From positions 124,001-188,000 of the forward strand of contig JAEZRC010000007.1 of assembly GCA_023440965.1 (NCBI GenBank): 64,000 nt of DNA. Reading direction: 5' to 3'. A model generated the notes under the pieces. It had not been told where the DNA came from. It did no database searches and saw only the letters and a program-made list of their open reading frames with translations. This DNA comes from Bacillota bacterium. GTDB taxonomy: Bacteria > Bacillota > Clostridia > Oscillospirales > Ruminococcaceae. Shown here in pieces: positions 14,481 through 24,900 of the stretch (positions are counted from its first letter, which is position 1; every line of letters starts with the position of its first letter). Made by a program: the position numbers and the translations under genes.

Positions 14481-15250
14481 ATACCCTCCTTGGTGCCTCT
14501 TACAGCTATGTTCTTATCAGTAAGATAGTTCTTGACCTGACCTACTGTAAGCTCTTTAAAATGGAATAATGAAGCTGCAAGAGCAGCTGATGAATTTGTT
14601 TTCTCAAACACCTCAGAAAAATCTGAAAGCTTACCACAGCCACCACTTGCAATAACAGGAATTGAAACAACATTACATACAGCATTGAGCATATCAATAT
14701 CAAAACCTGCTTTAGTGCCGTCTGTGTCAATAGAATTCAGGCAAATTTCGCCAGCACCAAGCTCCTGAACCTTTTTTGCCCATTCAATTGCATTAATGTT
14801 CATATCAATGCGTCCACCGTTTATTACAACAGTAAAAGTACCGTCAGGTTTTCTTTTTGCATCTATTCCGACAACCACACATTGACTTCCGAATATGTCA
14901 GCAGCTTCCGAAATAAGCTTTGGATTTTTGACAGCTGATGAATTTACAGAAACTTTGTCAGCTCCTGCTCTTAAGGTTTCCCTGAAATCTTCTATAGTAG
15001 AAATTCCGCCGCCGACCGTTAGTGGAACGAACACTTTTTTAGCAGTATTTCGCACCACATCAAGCATTGCTCCCCTACCCTCGTGGGAAGCTGTTATATC
15101 ATAGAAAACAAGCTCATCAGCACCTTGCCTGTTATACATTTCTGCGCATTCAACAGGGTCACCGACTTCTTTTATTCCTTCAAAGTTAACGCCTTTAACA
15201 ACCTTGCCATTTCTTACATCAAGACAAGGAATTATACGTTTTGCAAGCAT
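14477..15250 (-). CDS. hisF: Imidazole glycerol phosphate synthase, cyclase subunit
   Basis: HisF and HisH convert PRFAR and glutamine to IGP and AICAR. This is a (beta/alpha)8 barrel starting LAKRIIPCLDVRNGKVVKGV with catalytic Asp11. The second catalytic Asp is in CLNSIDTDGTKAG, and the phosphate-binding GGG and ASGG loops are visible. Length is 257 aa. It directly follows hisH, where hisA would normally intervene, and it is clearly HisF rather than HisA. Confidence 0.97.
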   Translation of the reverse strand: MLAKRIIPCLDVRNGKVVKGVNFEGIKEVGDPVECAEMYNRQGADELVFYDITASHEGRGAMLDVVRNTAKKVFVPLTVGGGISTIEDFRETLRAGADKVSVNSSAVKNPKLISEAADIFGSQCVVVGIDAKRKPDGTFTVVINGGRIDMNINAIEWAKKVQELGAGEICLNSIDTDGTKAGFDIDMLNAVCNVVSIPVIASGGCGKLSDFSEVFEKTNSSAALAASLFHFKELTVGQVKNYLTDKNIAVRGTKEGI

Positions 15251-15268
15251 AAATAATCCTCCTTGTCC

Positions 15269-15871
15269 TTATTTTATTAATTGAGTAAAATTCTTAAGCA
15301 TTTTAAGTCCAGCGTCACCACTTTTTTCAGGGTGAAACTGTGCTCCGTAAATATTCTTATTAAATACCAGTGCAGGAATTCTTACTTCATAATCGCAATA
15401 GGCTGATATATTTTCATCATTGCAGTAAGCCTGATATGAATGAACAAAATAAACATATGTGTCATCATTCAGACCATGCATCAATGGGCAGTCATTCAAA
15501 ACCTCAAGCTTATTCCATCCCATATGAGGTATATTCAAGTCGGTAACATTTATTTTATCAATTTTTCCTTTAATTAAGCCAAGACCATCAGTTTCTTCAA
15601 ATTCATATCCTTTTTCAAAAAGCATCTGCATACCAAGACAAATACCAAGGAAAGGTTTAATATGTGATTGCTCTTTTATTGTCTGAACAAGTCCAGTATC
15701 ATTAAGCATTTTCATAGCTGAAGGAAAAGCACCGACTCCAGGAAGAATAATAGCATCAGCATTTATTAAATCTTCTTTTTTACTTGTAAAGCAGTTTTTT
15801 ATATTCAGGTAATCAAGAGCATTTTTTACTGAAAATAAATTTCCTGCGCCATAATCAACTATCGCTATCAT
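15269..15871 (-). CDS. hisH: Imidazole glycerol phosphate synthase, glutamine amidotransferase subunit
   Basis: HisH is a class I glutaminase that feeds ammonia to HisF. The nucleophile elbow GICLGMQMLF carries the Cys, and the His-x-Glu pair is in YGAQFHPEKSG. Length is 200 aa. It starts 1 bp from hisB and ends 18 bp before hisF. Confidence 0.96.
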   Translation of the reverse strand: MIAIVDYGAGNLFSVKNALDYLNIKNCFTSKKEDLINADAIILPGVGAFPSAMKMLNDTGLVQTIKEQSHIKPFLGICLGMQMLFEKGYEFEETDGLGLIKGKIDKINVTDLNIPHMGWNKLEVLNDCPLMHGLNDDTYVYFVHSYQAYCNDENISAYCDYEVRIPALVFNKNIYGAQFHPEKSGDAGLKMLKNFTQLIK

Positions 15872-16450
15872 TTATAAAACTCCCTTTGAAGAAAGAACCT
15901 CTGTTCCGTTGATTTTTAATGCATCCTTTAAAGCGTGTGCTACTGACTTGAATAAAGCTTCATTCTTGTGGTGATCGTTATTGCCGTAGCCACAGGATGT
16001 GTGTAATGTAATCAATGAATTCATAGCAAATGCTCTGAAGAATTCTTCAGTAAGACAATTATCATAATCTCCTGTTTTCGGATTGTGGAATTTGCACTGG
16101 AAAACAAGAAAAGGACGACCGCTAATATCAAGCGAAGCAAAACCTAAAGCATCATCCATTGGGATAAATGCAGTTCCATAACGTGTTATTCCCGCTTTAT
16201 TGCCAAGCGCCAGGGCAAAAGCCTGACCTAAAGCAATTCCTGTATCCTCAACAGTGTGATGACCATCAACAACTAAATCACCAATGACATTTAATTCAAT
16301 ATCTATTCCACTATGAACTGAAAAAGCTGTGAGCATATGATCGAAAAATCCTATTCCTGTTGAAATTGAATGCTTACCTGTACCGTCGAGATTAATTGTA
16401 AGCTTTATATCAGTTTCATTTGTTTTTCGTGATATAGATGCAGTTTTCAT
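15872..16450 (-). CDS. hisB: Imidazoleglycerol-phosphate dehydratase
   Basis: HisB dehydrates IGP to imidazole acetol phosphate. The manganese-binding motifs GFFDHML, DGHHTVEDTGIALGQA and NDHHKNEALFK are complete. At 192 aa this is the monofunctional dehydratase with no histidinol-phosphatase domain. A ribosome-binding site AGGAGG precedes the ATG. The upstream neighbour, only 17 bp away, is a cellulase gene rather than a his gene. Confidence 0.96.
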   Translation of the reverse strand: MKTASISRKTNETDIKLTINLDGTGKHSISTGIGFFDHMLTAFSVHSGIDIELNVIGDLVVDGHHTVEDTGIALGQAFALALGNKAGITRYGTAFIPMDDALGFASLDISGRPFLVFQCKFHNPKTGDYDNCLTEEFFRAFAMNSLITLHTSCGYGNNDHHKNEALFKSVAHALKDALKINGTEVLSSKGVL

Positions 16451-16467
16451 AACGACCTCCTGATTTA

Positions 16468-17595
16468 TTATTTTGTATACCAGTCTTTTATAAATTTACC
16501 GCTTTCAGTAAGCTGACTATCAGACCAATTCCCGGTTTTTAAATTTGTACCTGGTTTGAAGATACAACAACTTTCATTCTTATCAGCAAGTGCCCAGTTA
16601 TAATACCCTATATGATATGAATCAAGTAGCTGTAACCACTTTCTTGCCTCATTAAAGTCATTACCACCGTTACCGTCAGCACTACAGTTGCCGAATTCAG
16701 AAACAAGTACAGGCAATCCAGCTTTATAGCACTGCGTCAGTCTGTCTCTTAATGATTGCTTATGGGTTGCTGCATAATAATGCAAAGCGTATACAACATT
16801 CTTATCACTTAGTCTGTTATTCACTGGATCCTGTATATCCTGACTCCATGTACCAGTTCCGACAATGATTATAGCTTCCTTATCATATTTTCTTATTGTG
16901 CTGATTATCTTTTCTGCATATGGCTTGATGTTAGCATTCCAATTAACATTATCATTTGGTTCATTACAGATTTCATATATTATATTTGGATACTTATTGT
17001 ATTTCTTTGCAAATTCGTCAAAAAAGCTGATTGCTTCTGAAGTATATTTATTCGGATCACCTGGGTTCAAAACATGCCAGTCGATTATTACATACATTCC
17101 AAGATCAATACAATACTGAATACCTTTGTTCATAAGTTCTTTGTTTACTTGCTTGTTATTAAGATAGCAGGAACCATTGCCATTTTCATCAACATACATA
17201 GCAAGTCGTATACTGTTTACATTCCAATCATCACGAAGTGTTTTAAATGATTCTTTTGTAACAATGTCAGGAAACCATGCTATGCCATGAGTTGACAAGC
17301 CTTTAAGCTGATAGATATTATTGTTTTTGTCAACTATATTAGCTCCGTTGACTTTTAATTGTCCGTGCTGATTAACAGGAATACCTGTATTTGCAGTAGT
17401 TGTTTTTGAAGTGTTTGAAGATGAATCTGTTATTGAAGAACTATCAATCTCAGAAGATGACTCAGAACTTGTGGAACTATCAGAATTATTTGAGCTATTA
17501 GTATTTTTTACTGAGCCAATATTGATTTTGCAGGATGAAAACATGAACATTACTGCTACTAATAATAAGAGTAAAGACTTTCTTAAATGCTTCAT
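16468..17595 (-). CDS. GH5 (subfamily 2-like) endoglucanase, predicted lipoprotein
   Basis: This should hydrolyse internal beta-1,4 bonds of cellulose-type glucans at the cell surface. The N-terminus is a lipoprotein signal (hydrophobic 8-21, lipobox FSSC with Cys22), followed by a Ser/Thr/Asn-rich linker (about 30-75). The GH5 domain has its acid/base at Glu212 (ICNEPN) and nucleophile at Glu300 (LVSEFG). DWHVLNPGD, HYYAATHKQSLR and YNWALADK are GH5_2-like. No dockerin or carbohydrate-binding module is seen. The gene lies inside the his operon, 17 bp before hisB and 27 bp after hisC, with its own ribosome-binding site AAGGAG. Nothing suggests a separate promoter. Confidence 0.93.
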   Translation of the reverse strand: MKHLRKSLLLLLVAVMFMFSSCKINIGSVKNTNSSNNSDSSTSSESSSEIDSSSITDSSSNTSKTTTANTGIPVNQHGQLKVNGANIVDKNNNIYQLKGLSTHGIAWFPDIVTKESFKTLRDDWNVNSIRLAMYVDENGNGSCYLNNKQVNKELMNKGIQYCIDLGMYVIIDWHVLNPGDPNKYTSEAISFFDEFAKKYNKYPNIIYEICNEPNDNVNWNANIKPYAEKIISTIRKYDKEAIIIVGTGTWSQDIQDPVNNRLSDKNVVYALHYYAATHKQSLRDRLTQCYKAGLPVLVSEFGNCSADGNGGNDFNEARKWLQLLDSYHIGYYNWALADKNESCCIFKPGTNLKTGNWSDSQLTESGKFIKDWYTK

Positions 17596-17622
17596 AAATA
17601 AGTCTCCTTTTTAATTCCTATA

Positions 17623-18684
17623 TTAATACTTTTTGATTATATTTTCAAATACTTTGAGAACGATATCATGTTCTTCTTTTGTTCCAGTTGATATTCTTAA
17701 ATATCCATCGAAGCATCTTACGGCGATTGAATGATTTAATAATTGTAAGTATATATCTTTCGCTTTATCGGTTTTAATAAATAAAAAATTAGTGGAAGTC
17801 TGATATATCTTTTCTAAGCAAGAGTATTTATTAGCCAATGCAACAAATGAACTATAAAAAGCATTTGTATTGTTAATTATTTGTTTCGTGTTTTCTTTTA
17901 ATATATCAGGATTGCTGAAAGCAACTTCAATTAGTTTTTGTGAAACTAAATCTGTGTTATAAGGCGATTTTGCAGCTTTTAAAGCAGTAGTAATAGTTTT
18001 GCCAGCAACAGCAAAACCAAATCTTAATCCTGCAAGACCGATTGCCTTTGAGCAGGTTTTCAATATAATAAGATTATCAAAGTTCTGAACTTCACTTAAA
18101 ATACTCTGATCCCAGAAATCCATATAGGCTTCATCAACAACAACCAGACAGGATAAGCTCTTCAAAACTTTCAAAATACTTTCCCTATCAATACCGATTG
18201 AAGTCGGATTACATGGGTTTGAAAAAATAAGCATTTTTGCATTGTAATTCTTGCAATAATCAATAAGTTTATCACAGTCAGTTTCAAAAGTATCATTATC
18301 CTTTGCAAAATTTAAAACTTCAAGCTCATAAAGACTTCCATAAAAAGCATACATTGAAAAATCAGGTGTTAAGGTAACAACCTTGTCACCACTTTCAAGA
18401 AAACAGCTTGTAATTATTGATATCAATTCATCAGAACCGTTGCCTGCTGTAACAAATTTATTATCAATACCATAATAATCAGCGAATGCATCAACAGCTT
18501 TTGTTGCATAAGGGTCTGGATATCTGTTAAGGTCAAGCTTTATTATTTCCTTAGAAATAATACCTGACAATGAATCATTAAGATTTATGTAAGATTCATT
18601 TGCATCAAGTCTAATTTTATATTCCCCTTCGATCGGGTCATAAGGTTTTAGGTTTATAAGTTTATTATTAAGTTCATAAGCCAT
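17623..18684 (-). CDS. hisC: Histidinol-phosphate aminotransferase
   Basis: HisC is a PLP enzyme that transaminates imidazole acetol phosphate. Class I/II aminotransferase features are NRYPDPYA, the DEAYMDFW Asp region and the PLP lysine in KTCSKAIGLAGLRFGFA. The 353-aa length is typical. It begins 3 bp after hisD. Histidinol phosphatase, the following activity, is not encoded in the window. Confidence 0.95.
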   Translation of the reverse strand: MAYELNNKLINLKPYDPIEGEYKIRLDANESYINLNDSLSGIISKEIIKLDLNRYPDPYATKAVDAFADYYGIDNKFVTAGNGSDELISIITSCFLESGDKVVTLTPDFSMYAFYGSLYELEVLNFAKDNDTFETDCDKLIDYCKNYNAKMLIFSNPCNPTSIGIDRESILKVLKSLSCLVVVDEAYMDFWDQSILSEVQNFDNLIILKTCSKAIGLAGLRFGFAVAGKTITTALKAAKSPYNTDLVSQKLIEVAFSNPDILKENTKQIINNTNAFYSSFVALANKYSCLEKIYQTSTNFLFIKTDKAKDIYLQLLNHSIAVRCFDGYLRISTGTKEEHDIVLKVFENIIKKY

Positions 18685-18687
18685 TTG

Positions 18688-19971
18688 TTAAAACCTCACT
18701 TTAATTGAGTTTGCGTGTGCTGTTAAACCTTCCTTTTCGGCAATGAGAATAATATCACTCTTTGCATTTGCAAGTGCATTATCAGTGTAATATATATAGC
18801 TTGAACGCTTTGTAAAGCTATTTACTGATAAAGGCGAGAAGAAGCGCGCTGTGCCACTAGTAGGTAGAACGTGGTTTGGTCCAGCGTAGTAATCGCCCAA
18901 AGGTTCAGGAGCATAAGCACCAAGGAATATTGAACCAGCATTATCAAGACGTCCGAGGTATTCCATTGGATTTTCAAGTAAAACTTCAAGATGTTCAGGT
19001 GCAAGACTATTAGCAAGTTCTATGGCTTTATTTGTATTATCACAGATAATTATTGCACCAAAGTCTTTTAGTGATCTTTCTATTATTTCGGCCCTTGAAA
19101 GCGTTTTAATCTGTCTTTCAACTTCAGCAATTGTTGCATCAGCAATAGTTTCACTTGTAGTAACAAGAATTGATGATGCAAGCTTATCGTGTTCAGCCTG
19201 TGACATTAAATCAGAAGCAATATACTTAGGGTTAGCCTTGTGATCAGCAAGAATAAGTATCTCACTTGGTCCAGCAATCATATCAATATCAACAATTCCG
19301 TATAGAAGCTTTTTAGCAGTTGCTACGAAAATATTACCAGGGCCGACAATCTTATCAACCTTTGGTATCGTTTCTGTACCAAAAGCAAGAGCAGCAACAG
19401 CCTGTGCTCCACCAGAAAGAAATATTCTGTCAACTCCGCATATTGCAGCAGCAACAAGTATATCTTTGTTTGGTGTGCCATCCTTAAGAGGAGGGGTTAC
19501 CATAATAATTTCTTTAACGCCAGCGATTTTTGCTGGTATGGCATTCATCAGCACAGATGAAGGATAAGCGGCTGTTCCGCCAGGAACATAAAGACCAACT
19601 CTATTCAATCCCATTACCTTCTGACCGAGAATTGAACCGTCAGGTAGTGGATTAATAAAACCTTGTTCCTTTTGTCTATTATGGAAGTCTGAAATATTTT
19701 CCATAGCATTAAGCAAAGCATTAACAAAGCTTTCATCAGCTTCTGTCATTGCGTCGTTAATAACTTCTCTTGGAACTTCATAGTATTCAGGTAGCTTACC
19801 GTCAAACTTTTCTGTATAAGCAAGAACTGCCTTATCACCGTTTGTCTTAACATTTTCAATAATCTCAGAAACAACAGCTGTAACCTTTTTATCTTTTTCA
19901 GCATTTCTGGTATCAAGCTTTTTTAAGAATTCATATTCATCTTTCCCATTTGCATATATCTTTTTAAGCAC
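18688..19971 (-). CDS. hisD: Histidinol dehydrogenase
   Basis: HisD performs the last two oxidations from histidinol to histidine with NAD and zinc. Visible motifs are GLYVPGGTAAYPSSVLM, DMIAGPSEILI, DLMSQAEHD and the C-terminal HANSIKVRF. The start is GTG behind GAGGTG. Length is 427 aa. It follows hisG by 9 bp. Confidence 0.96.
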   Translation of the reverse strand: MLKKIYANGKDEYEFLKKLDTRNAEKDKKVTAVVSEIIENVKTNGDKAVLAYTEKFDGKLPEYYEVPREVINDAMTEADESFVNALLNAMENISDFHNRQKEQGFINPLPDGSILGQKVMGLNRVGLYVPGGTAAYPSSVLMNAIPAKIAGVKEIIMVTPPLKDGTPNKDILVAAAICGVDRIFLSGGAQAVAALAFGTETIPKVDKIVGPGNIFVATAKKLLYGIVDIDMIAGPSEILILADHKANPKYIASDLMSQAEHDKLASSILVTTSETIADATIAEVERQIKTLSRAEIIERSLKDFGAIIICDNTNKAIELANSLAPEHLEVLLENPMEYLGRLDNAGSIFLGAYAPEPLGDYYAGPNHVLPTSGTARFFSPLSVNSFTKRSSYIYYTDNALANAKSDIILIAEKEGLTAHANSIKVRF

Positions 19972-19980
19972 TTTATCACC

Positions 19981-20610
19981 TCAAATATTACTTTCTATCT
20001 GTTTAATCAACGCTTCTATTTCATTTTGTCTTAATTTCATACTTACCATATTTACAATTAATCTTGCTGAAATTGGTGCTATATCTTCAATTACTTCAAG
20101 ACCATTTTCCTTAAGTGTTGTTCCAGTTTCAACAATATCAACTATTCCGTCTGATAACTCAAGCAATGGAGCAAGTTCAACAGAGCCTTCAATCTTAACA
20201 ATTTCAATATCCATACCCTTACTTTCAAAGAAAGCTCTTGAAACATTAGGATACTTAGTAGCAATAGTTTTTACATCATAACCGCCGTAAAATGAACTTC
20301 CCTTTTTTGTTGCAAGAGCAAATCTGCATTTCCCAAAGCCTAAATCAACAAGCTCAAAGAACTTGCCCTGCATTTCCATAATTGTGTCCTTCCCGACAAC
20401 ACCCATGTCACAAACGCCGTGTTCAACGTATGTAATAACATCAGCAGCTTTTGCAAGTACTACTTCAAGGTTTGCATCTGGTATTGAAAGAATGAGCTTT
20501 CTGCCCTTTTCATGTAATGCGGTGCAATCAAAACCTATTTTCTCAAGCAGACCCATTGTATCTTTTTCAAGTCTACCTTTTGTCAAAGCAATTCTTAATG
20601 GCTTATTCAT
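19981..20610 (-). CDS. hisG: ATP phosphoribosyltransferase catalytic subunit, short form
   Basis: HisG joins ATP and PRPP in the first, feedback-regulated step. At 209 aa it lacks the C-terminal ACT-like regulatory domain of long HisG, so it needs HisZ, whose gene is directly upstream. Motifs are IALTKGRLEKDT and the PRPP-loop region ELSDGIVDIVETGTTL. The ATG at 20610, behind GGTGGTG, overlaps the hisZ stop. An upstream in-frame GTG would add only four residues. Confidence 0.95.
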   Translation of the reverse strand: MNKPLRIALTKGRLEKDTMGLLEKIGFDCTALHEKGRKLILSIPDANLEVVLAKAADVITYVEHGVCDMGVVGKDTIMEMQGKFFELVDLGFGKCRFALATKKGSSFYGGYDVKTIATKYPNVSRAFFESKGMDIEIVKIEGSVELAPLLELSDGIVDIVETGTTLKENGLEVIEDIAPISARLIVNMVSMKLRQNEIEALIKQIESNI

Positions 20611-21820
20611 TGTTAGCACCACCTTGCAAATTGATAAATTCTATGTTTTCAGAAACTATGCATATTTCTTTTATTAAATATAATTTTGCGTATTCTTTTA
20701 CTTCTTCAATAGTTTCAAAAACTGCATTCTCAACTTTTCTACCTTCATTGTAGAGCTTTTGAGCAACTGTAAGCGCTTTCATTTCATAACCCTTATCTCC
20801 AAAAACAATTATATCTGTTTTTGGGCTGTTTGAAGATTTATTGTTTTTTCTTATTATCGATGAAACTGCATCAACATTTATGCCAAAGCCGATTGCCGGA
20901 ACATCATAGCCAAATTCAGATATAAGCTTATCATATCTTCCACCAGAAAGAACAGTCTCGCCATAACCCTGAAGATATCCTCTAAAGACAATTCCTGTAT
21001 AATAATTTGTACGGTTAACAATACCGAGGTCAACAGCAATTTTTCCGTTAAATCCTAACATTTCAAGTTTGTTATATAAGTCCTTTAAATCAGATAAGAT
21101 AAGTTCAATTTTTTCATCTGAAAACAATGTAGAAGCTTTTTCAAATACTTCAACCCCACCAAATAATCTTGGGAGTTGCTTTAATGCTTTTGTTATCTGA
21201 TTTTCACCAATTGAATCAAGGAAGTCATTTAATGCTGGATAATTCTTTACTTCAATTAGTCTTCTAATATCTTCTTCAACAGATGAATCAACATTCAGTC
21301 GCGAAACAAGCTCTGTAAAAAATCCAATGTCGCCAATCTCAATTCTAAAATTCTCAGAATCATATGAAGATAAAGCCTGTATAGCAAGCGACAAAACTTC
21401 AAGGTCAGCTTTCTTGGATGATGAGCCGATAAGTTCTATACCAGCCTGAACTTCCTCATCACTTCTACCAGATAGAGCAGGATTGATTGAATATATACTC
21501 TGATTATAGAATAAACGTAAAGGCAAAGCATAATCCTTAAGTCTTGTTGCAACCATACGTGCGATTGGAATGGTAGAATCAGGTCTTATTGCAATAAGTC
21601 TGCTCTTTGCATCGGTAAGTTTGTATATGCTTTCCTGTGGTATGTAACTTGATATTTTATTGAATACATCAAAGAATTCAATACCTGGTGTCATAACTTC
21701 GCTATAACCCATGCCGATAAAAATATTTCTAAGATTATTTTCCACTTCTCTTCTTGCCTGACATTCGTCAAAAAGTAAATCCTTTGTTCCCTCTGGTGTT
21801 ATAAGATCAAATCTTTTCAT
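20603..21820 (-). CDS. hisZ: ATP phosphoribosyltransferase regulatory subunit
   Basis: HisZ is a class II aminoacyl-tRNA-synthetase-like paralogue of HisRS that activates short HisG and carries its histidine feedback. It starts FDLITPEGTKDLLFDE and includes the motif-2-like region LIAIRPDSTIPIARMVATR and the later LSGGRYDKLISEFG. It lacks an anticodon-binding domain of HisRS type. Length is 405 aa. It is the first gene of the his operon, under the palindrome-marked promoter at 21848-21892. Confidence 0.93.
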   Translation of the reverse strand: MKRFDLITPEGTKDLLFDECQARREVENNLRNIFIGMGYSEVMTPGIEFFDVFNKISSYIPQESIYKLTDAKSRLIAIRPDSTIPIARMVATRLKDYALPLRLFYNQSIYSINPALSGRSDEEVQAGIELIGSSSKKADLEVLSLAIQALSSYDSENFRIEIGDIGFFTELVSRLNVDSSVEEDIRRLIEVKNYPALNDFLDSIGENQITKALKQLPRLFGGVEVFEKASTLFSDEKIELILSDLKDLYNKLEMLGFNGKIAVDLGIVNRTNYYTGIVFRGYLQGYGETVLSGGRYDKLISEFGYDVPAIGFGINVDAVSSIIRKNNKSSNSPKTDIIVFGDKGYEMKALTVAQKLYNEGRKVENAVFETIEEVKEYAKLYLIKEICIVSENIEFINLQGGANNE

Positions 21821-21847
21821 AATTCGCCTCCACTTTAGTGTAGTAAC

Positions 21848-21892
21848 GTGATATTATGATATCATAATATCACAATGTATTATAATTGTCAA
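21848..21892 (-). promoter_or_regulatory. his operon promoter overlapped by a perfect 26-bp palindrome (operator)
   Basis: On the minus strand TTGACA (21892-21887), a 17-bp spacer and TATTAT (21869-21864) form the promoter. A perfect 26-bp palindrome with half-site GTGATATTATGAT (21848-21873) covers the -10 and the start point. Binding of a dimeric repressor there would block transcription. I see no T-box-like leader; the leader is only about 30 bases. The regulator is not identifiable from the window. Confidence 0.75.
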
Positions 21893-21910
21893 TAAGGCAC
21901 AATACCTAAA

Positions 21911-24900
21911 TTAAAACAACGTCATCTGGCTTGTATCAGGCAAACAGCCAAAAGCACCCATATTTTTTAGCACTTCTATGACAGTTTTTGAGGCAGAGCT
22001 TCTCGACTGAAATTCTTCAATTGAAATAAATTCGCCCTGTTGAGCTGCTTCATAAAGGCTCTTTGCTGCGTTTTCTCCAACACCTTTTAATGAACAGAAC
22101 GGCAGTCTTAATTTTCCGTCTTCTATTTTATATATCGTTGCGTGTGATTTATAAATATCAACTGGTAAGAATTCATAACCTCTGCATAGCATTTCGTTTG
22201 TGAGCATAATCATTTCAAAAATATTGTCTTCTTTTGTGCTTCGGTCATTTCCCTTTTGTTTAAGCTCATCAAGCTTATATCTTGTTGCCATTTTACCTTT
22301 CACGGCAACTTCAGCGTCAAAATCTTCACCACGAACAGTGAATATAGCTGAATAGAATTCAAGAGGTTTATGAACCTTAAACCATGCAAGTCTGATACCA
22401 GCAATTACATAAGCAGCAGCATGAGCTTTCGGGAACATATATTTGATTTTAAGACAGCTATCAATATACCATTGAGGTACATTATTATCAAGCATAGTCT
22501 GCTTCATTTCATCAGTAAGTAGCTTTGGCGCATTACCTTTTCGGGTAATCTCCATAATTTTAAATGCAAGCTTTGGATCAACACCGTGATAAATTAGATA
22601 AGTCATAATACTATCACGTGTTCCAATAACTTCACTAATTGTGCAGGTACCTTTCTTGATAAGCTCCTGAGCATTGCCAAGCCAAACGTCTGTACCATGT
22701 GAAAGTCCAGAAATCTGTAGTAAGTCACTGAAATTCTTTGGTTGCGCATCAAGAAGCATTTGTCTTACAAAAGCAGTTCCCATTTCAGGAATACCGAGTG
22801 TTCCTGTTTCACAATCAATTTCTTCAGAAGAAACATTCAATGCTTTTGGCGATGTAAAGAGGCTGTAAACATCTTTATCGCTCATGTTAATGTCCATAAC
22901 AGACAATCCAGTCATATCTTCAAGATACTTATACAAGGTTGGTACATCATGACCAAGTTCGTCAAGCTTAAGTATAGTATCATGCAATGAATGGAAGTCA
23001 AAGTGTGTTGTAATAATATCAGAATCAGACTTGTCCGCTGGATGTTGTACCGGTGTAAAATCATATACATCATAATCTGAGGGAACAACAACCATTCCAC
23101 CAGGATGCTGACCAGTAGTTCTCTTTATTCCTGTGCAACCGATAGTAAGTCTGTTTTCTTCAGCAGAGCTAACAACCATATTCTTTTCTTCAAGATATTT
23201 TTTTACATAGCCGTAAGCCGTCTTATCAGCAACAGTTGCTATTGTTCCTGCTTTGAATACGTGGTCAGAACCGAACAATTCTTCTGTGTATTTATGAGCA
23301 CGGGATTGGTAGTCGCCTGAGAAGTTAAGGTCAATATCAGGAGCCTTATCCCCGTCAAACCCAAGGAATGTTTCGAATGGAATATCGTGACCGTCACGTT
23401 TCATATCTATATTGCAGTTCGGGCAATTTTTAGATGGAAGGTCAAAGCCTGAACCAACTGAACCATCAGTTATAAATTCACTGTGCCTGCATTTTGGGCA
23501 TACATAGTGAGGAACAAGTGGGTTAACTTCTGAAATCCCTGACATTGCTGCAACAAATGAAGAGCCAACAGATCCTCTTGAACCAACCTGGTAACCGTGT
23601 TCCATAGAATTTGCTACTAGTTTTTGAGCAATCATATAAAGAACAGCAAATCCGTGCTTAATAATAGAAGTTAGTTCCCTGTCAAGTCTTTTTGATACAA
23701 TTTCAGGTACTGGGTCACCGTATATTTCTTTTGCTCTTTCCCAGCATATTCGTTGAAGGTCTTCATCTGCGCCCTCAATGTAAGGAGTGTATGTACCTTT
23801 GGGAATAGCCCTGATATCACCATCAATCATCTCAGCTATTTTATTTGTGTTTGTAACAACAACTTCAAAAGCCTTTTCTTCACCAAGATAAGCAAATTCT
23901 TTGAGCATATCTTCAGTAGTTCTAAAATATAGTGGTGGCTGAAAATCTGCGTCTTTGAATTTGACAGAAGTAAGAATTGTCCTGAATAACCCGTCCTTTT
24001 TATCCATAAAATGAACGTCACCTGTTGCTACAACAGGAATTTGAAGTTCATCACCAAGAGCAATAATTTTTTTGTTAATATCTCGTAACTGCTCTTCACT
24101 TTCAACATTGCCATTCCTAAGCATAAAAGCATTATTTCCAATAGGCTGTATTTCAAGATAATCATAGAATTTTGCAATTTCTATAAGCTCATCGTGGCTT
24201 GCACCCTGAAAAACTGCCTGAAATAGTTCACCTGATTCACAAGCACTACCTACTATAAGACCTTCTCTGTACTTTATAAGTTCAGATTTAGGAATACGTG
24301 GAGTCTTGTGAAAATATTTAAGATTAGAATATGAAACAAGTCTGTAAAGATTTTTTAGTCCGATACTATTTTTTACAAGAATAATTTGGTGAAAAGATTT
24401 AAGCTTATTAATATCAACTCCACCAATATTAGAATTTACTTTATCAATTGATAAAGTAGGATCTTTTTCTAATAATCTTTTTGAAAGAACAATAAAAATT
24501 TTCCCTAATACAGTTGCATCATCGCATGCTCTGTGGTGATTAAAATCCCCTACTTTAAGATGTTCTGCTATAATATTAAGCTTATGTTTTTTTAGTTCAG
24601 GAATCATACTTTTTGACATAACAACAGTATCTATTGATGTATATTGAAAATCAATGTTATGTCGACTGGCACAAGAATTAATAAAAGAAGTATCGAATGG
24701 AGCATTATGTGCAACAAGCACAGGCTTGTCCCCACAGAATTCCATAAACTGAATGAGTGCATCCTTTTCGAGAGGTGCATCATGAACCATATCTTCAGAT
24801 ATTCCTGTCAGTTCAGTGATTCTTTGAGGAATAGGCTTCTGTGGATTCACAAATATATTAAAAGTATCAATTATTTCAAGATTTTTAAGCTTGACTGCTC

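Noticed and set aside
21821..21910. T-box leader for the his operon
   Set aside because: The distance from promoter to hisZ is about 30 bases, too short for a T-box, and no specifier stem or T-box sequence is seen.
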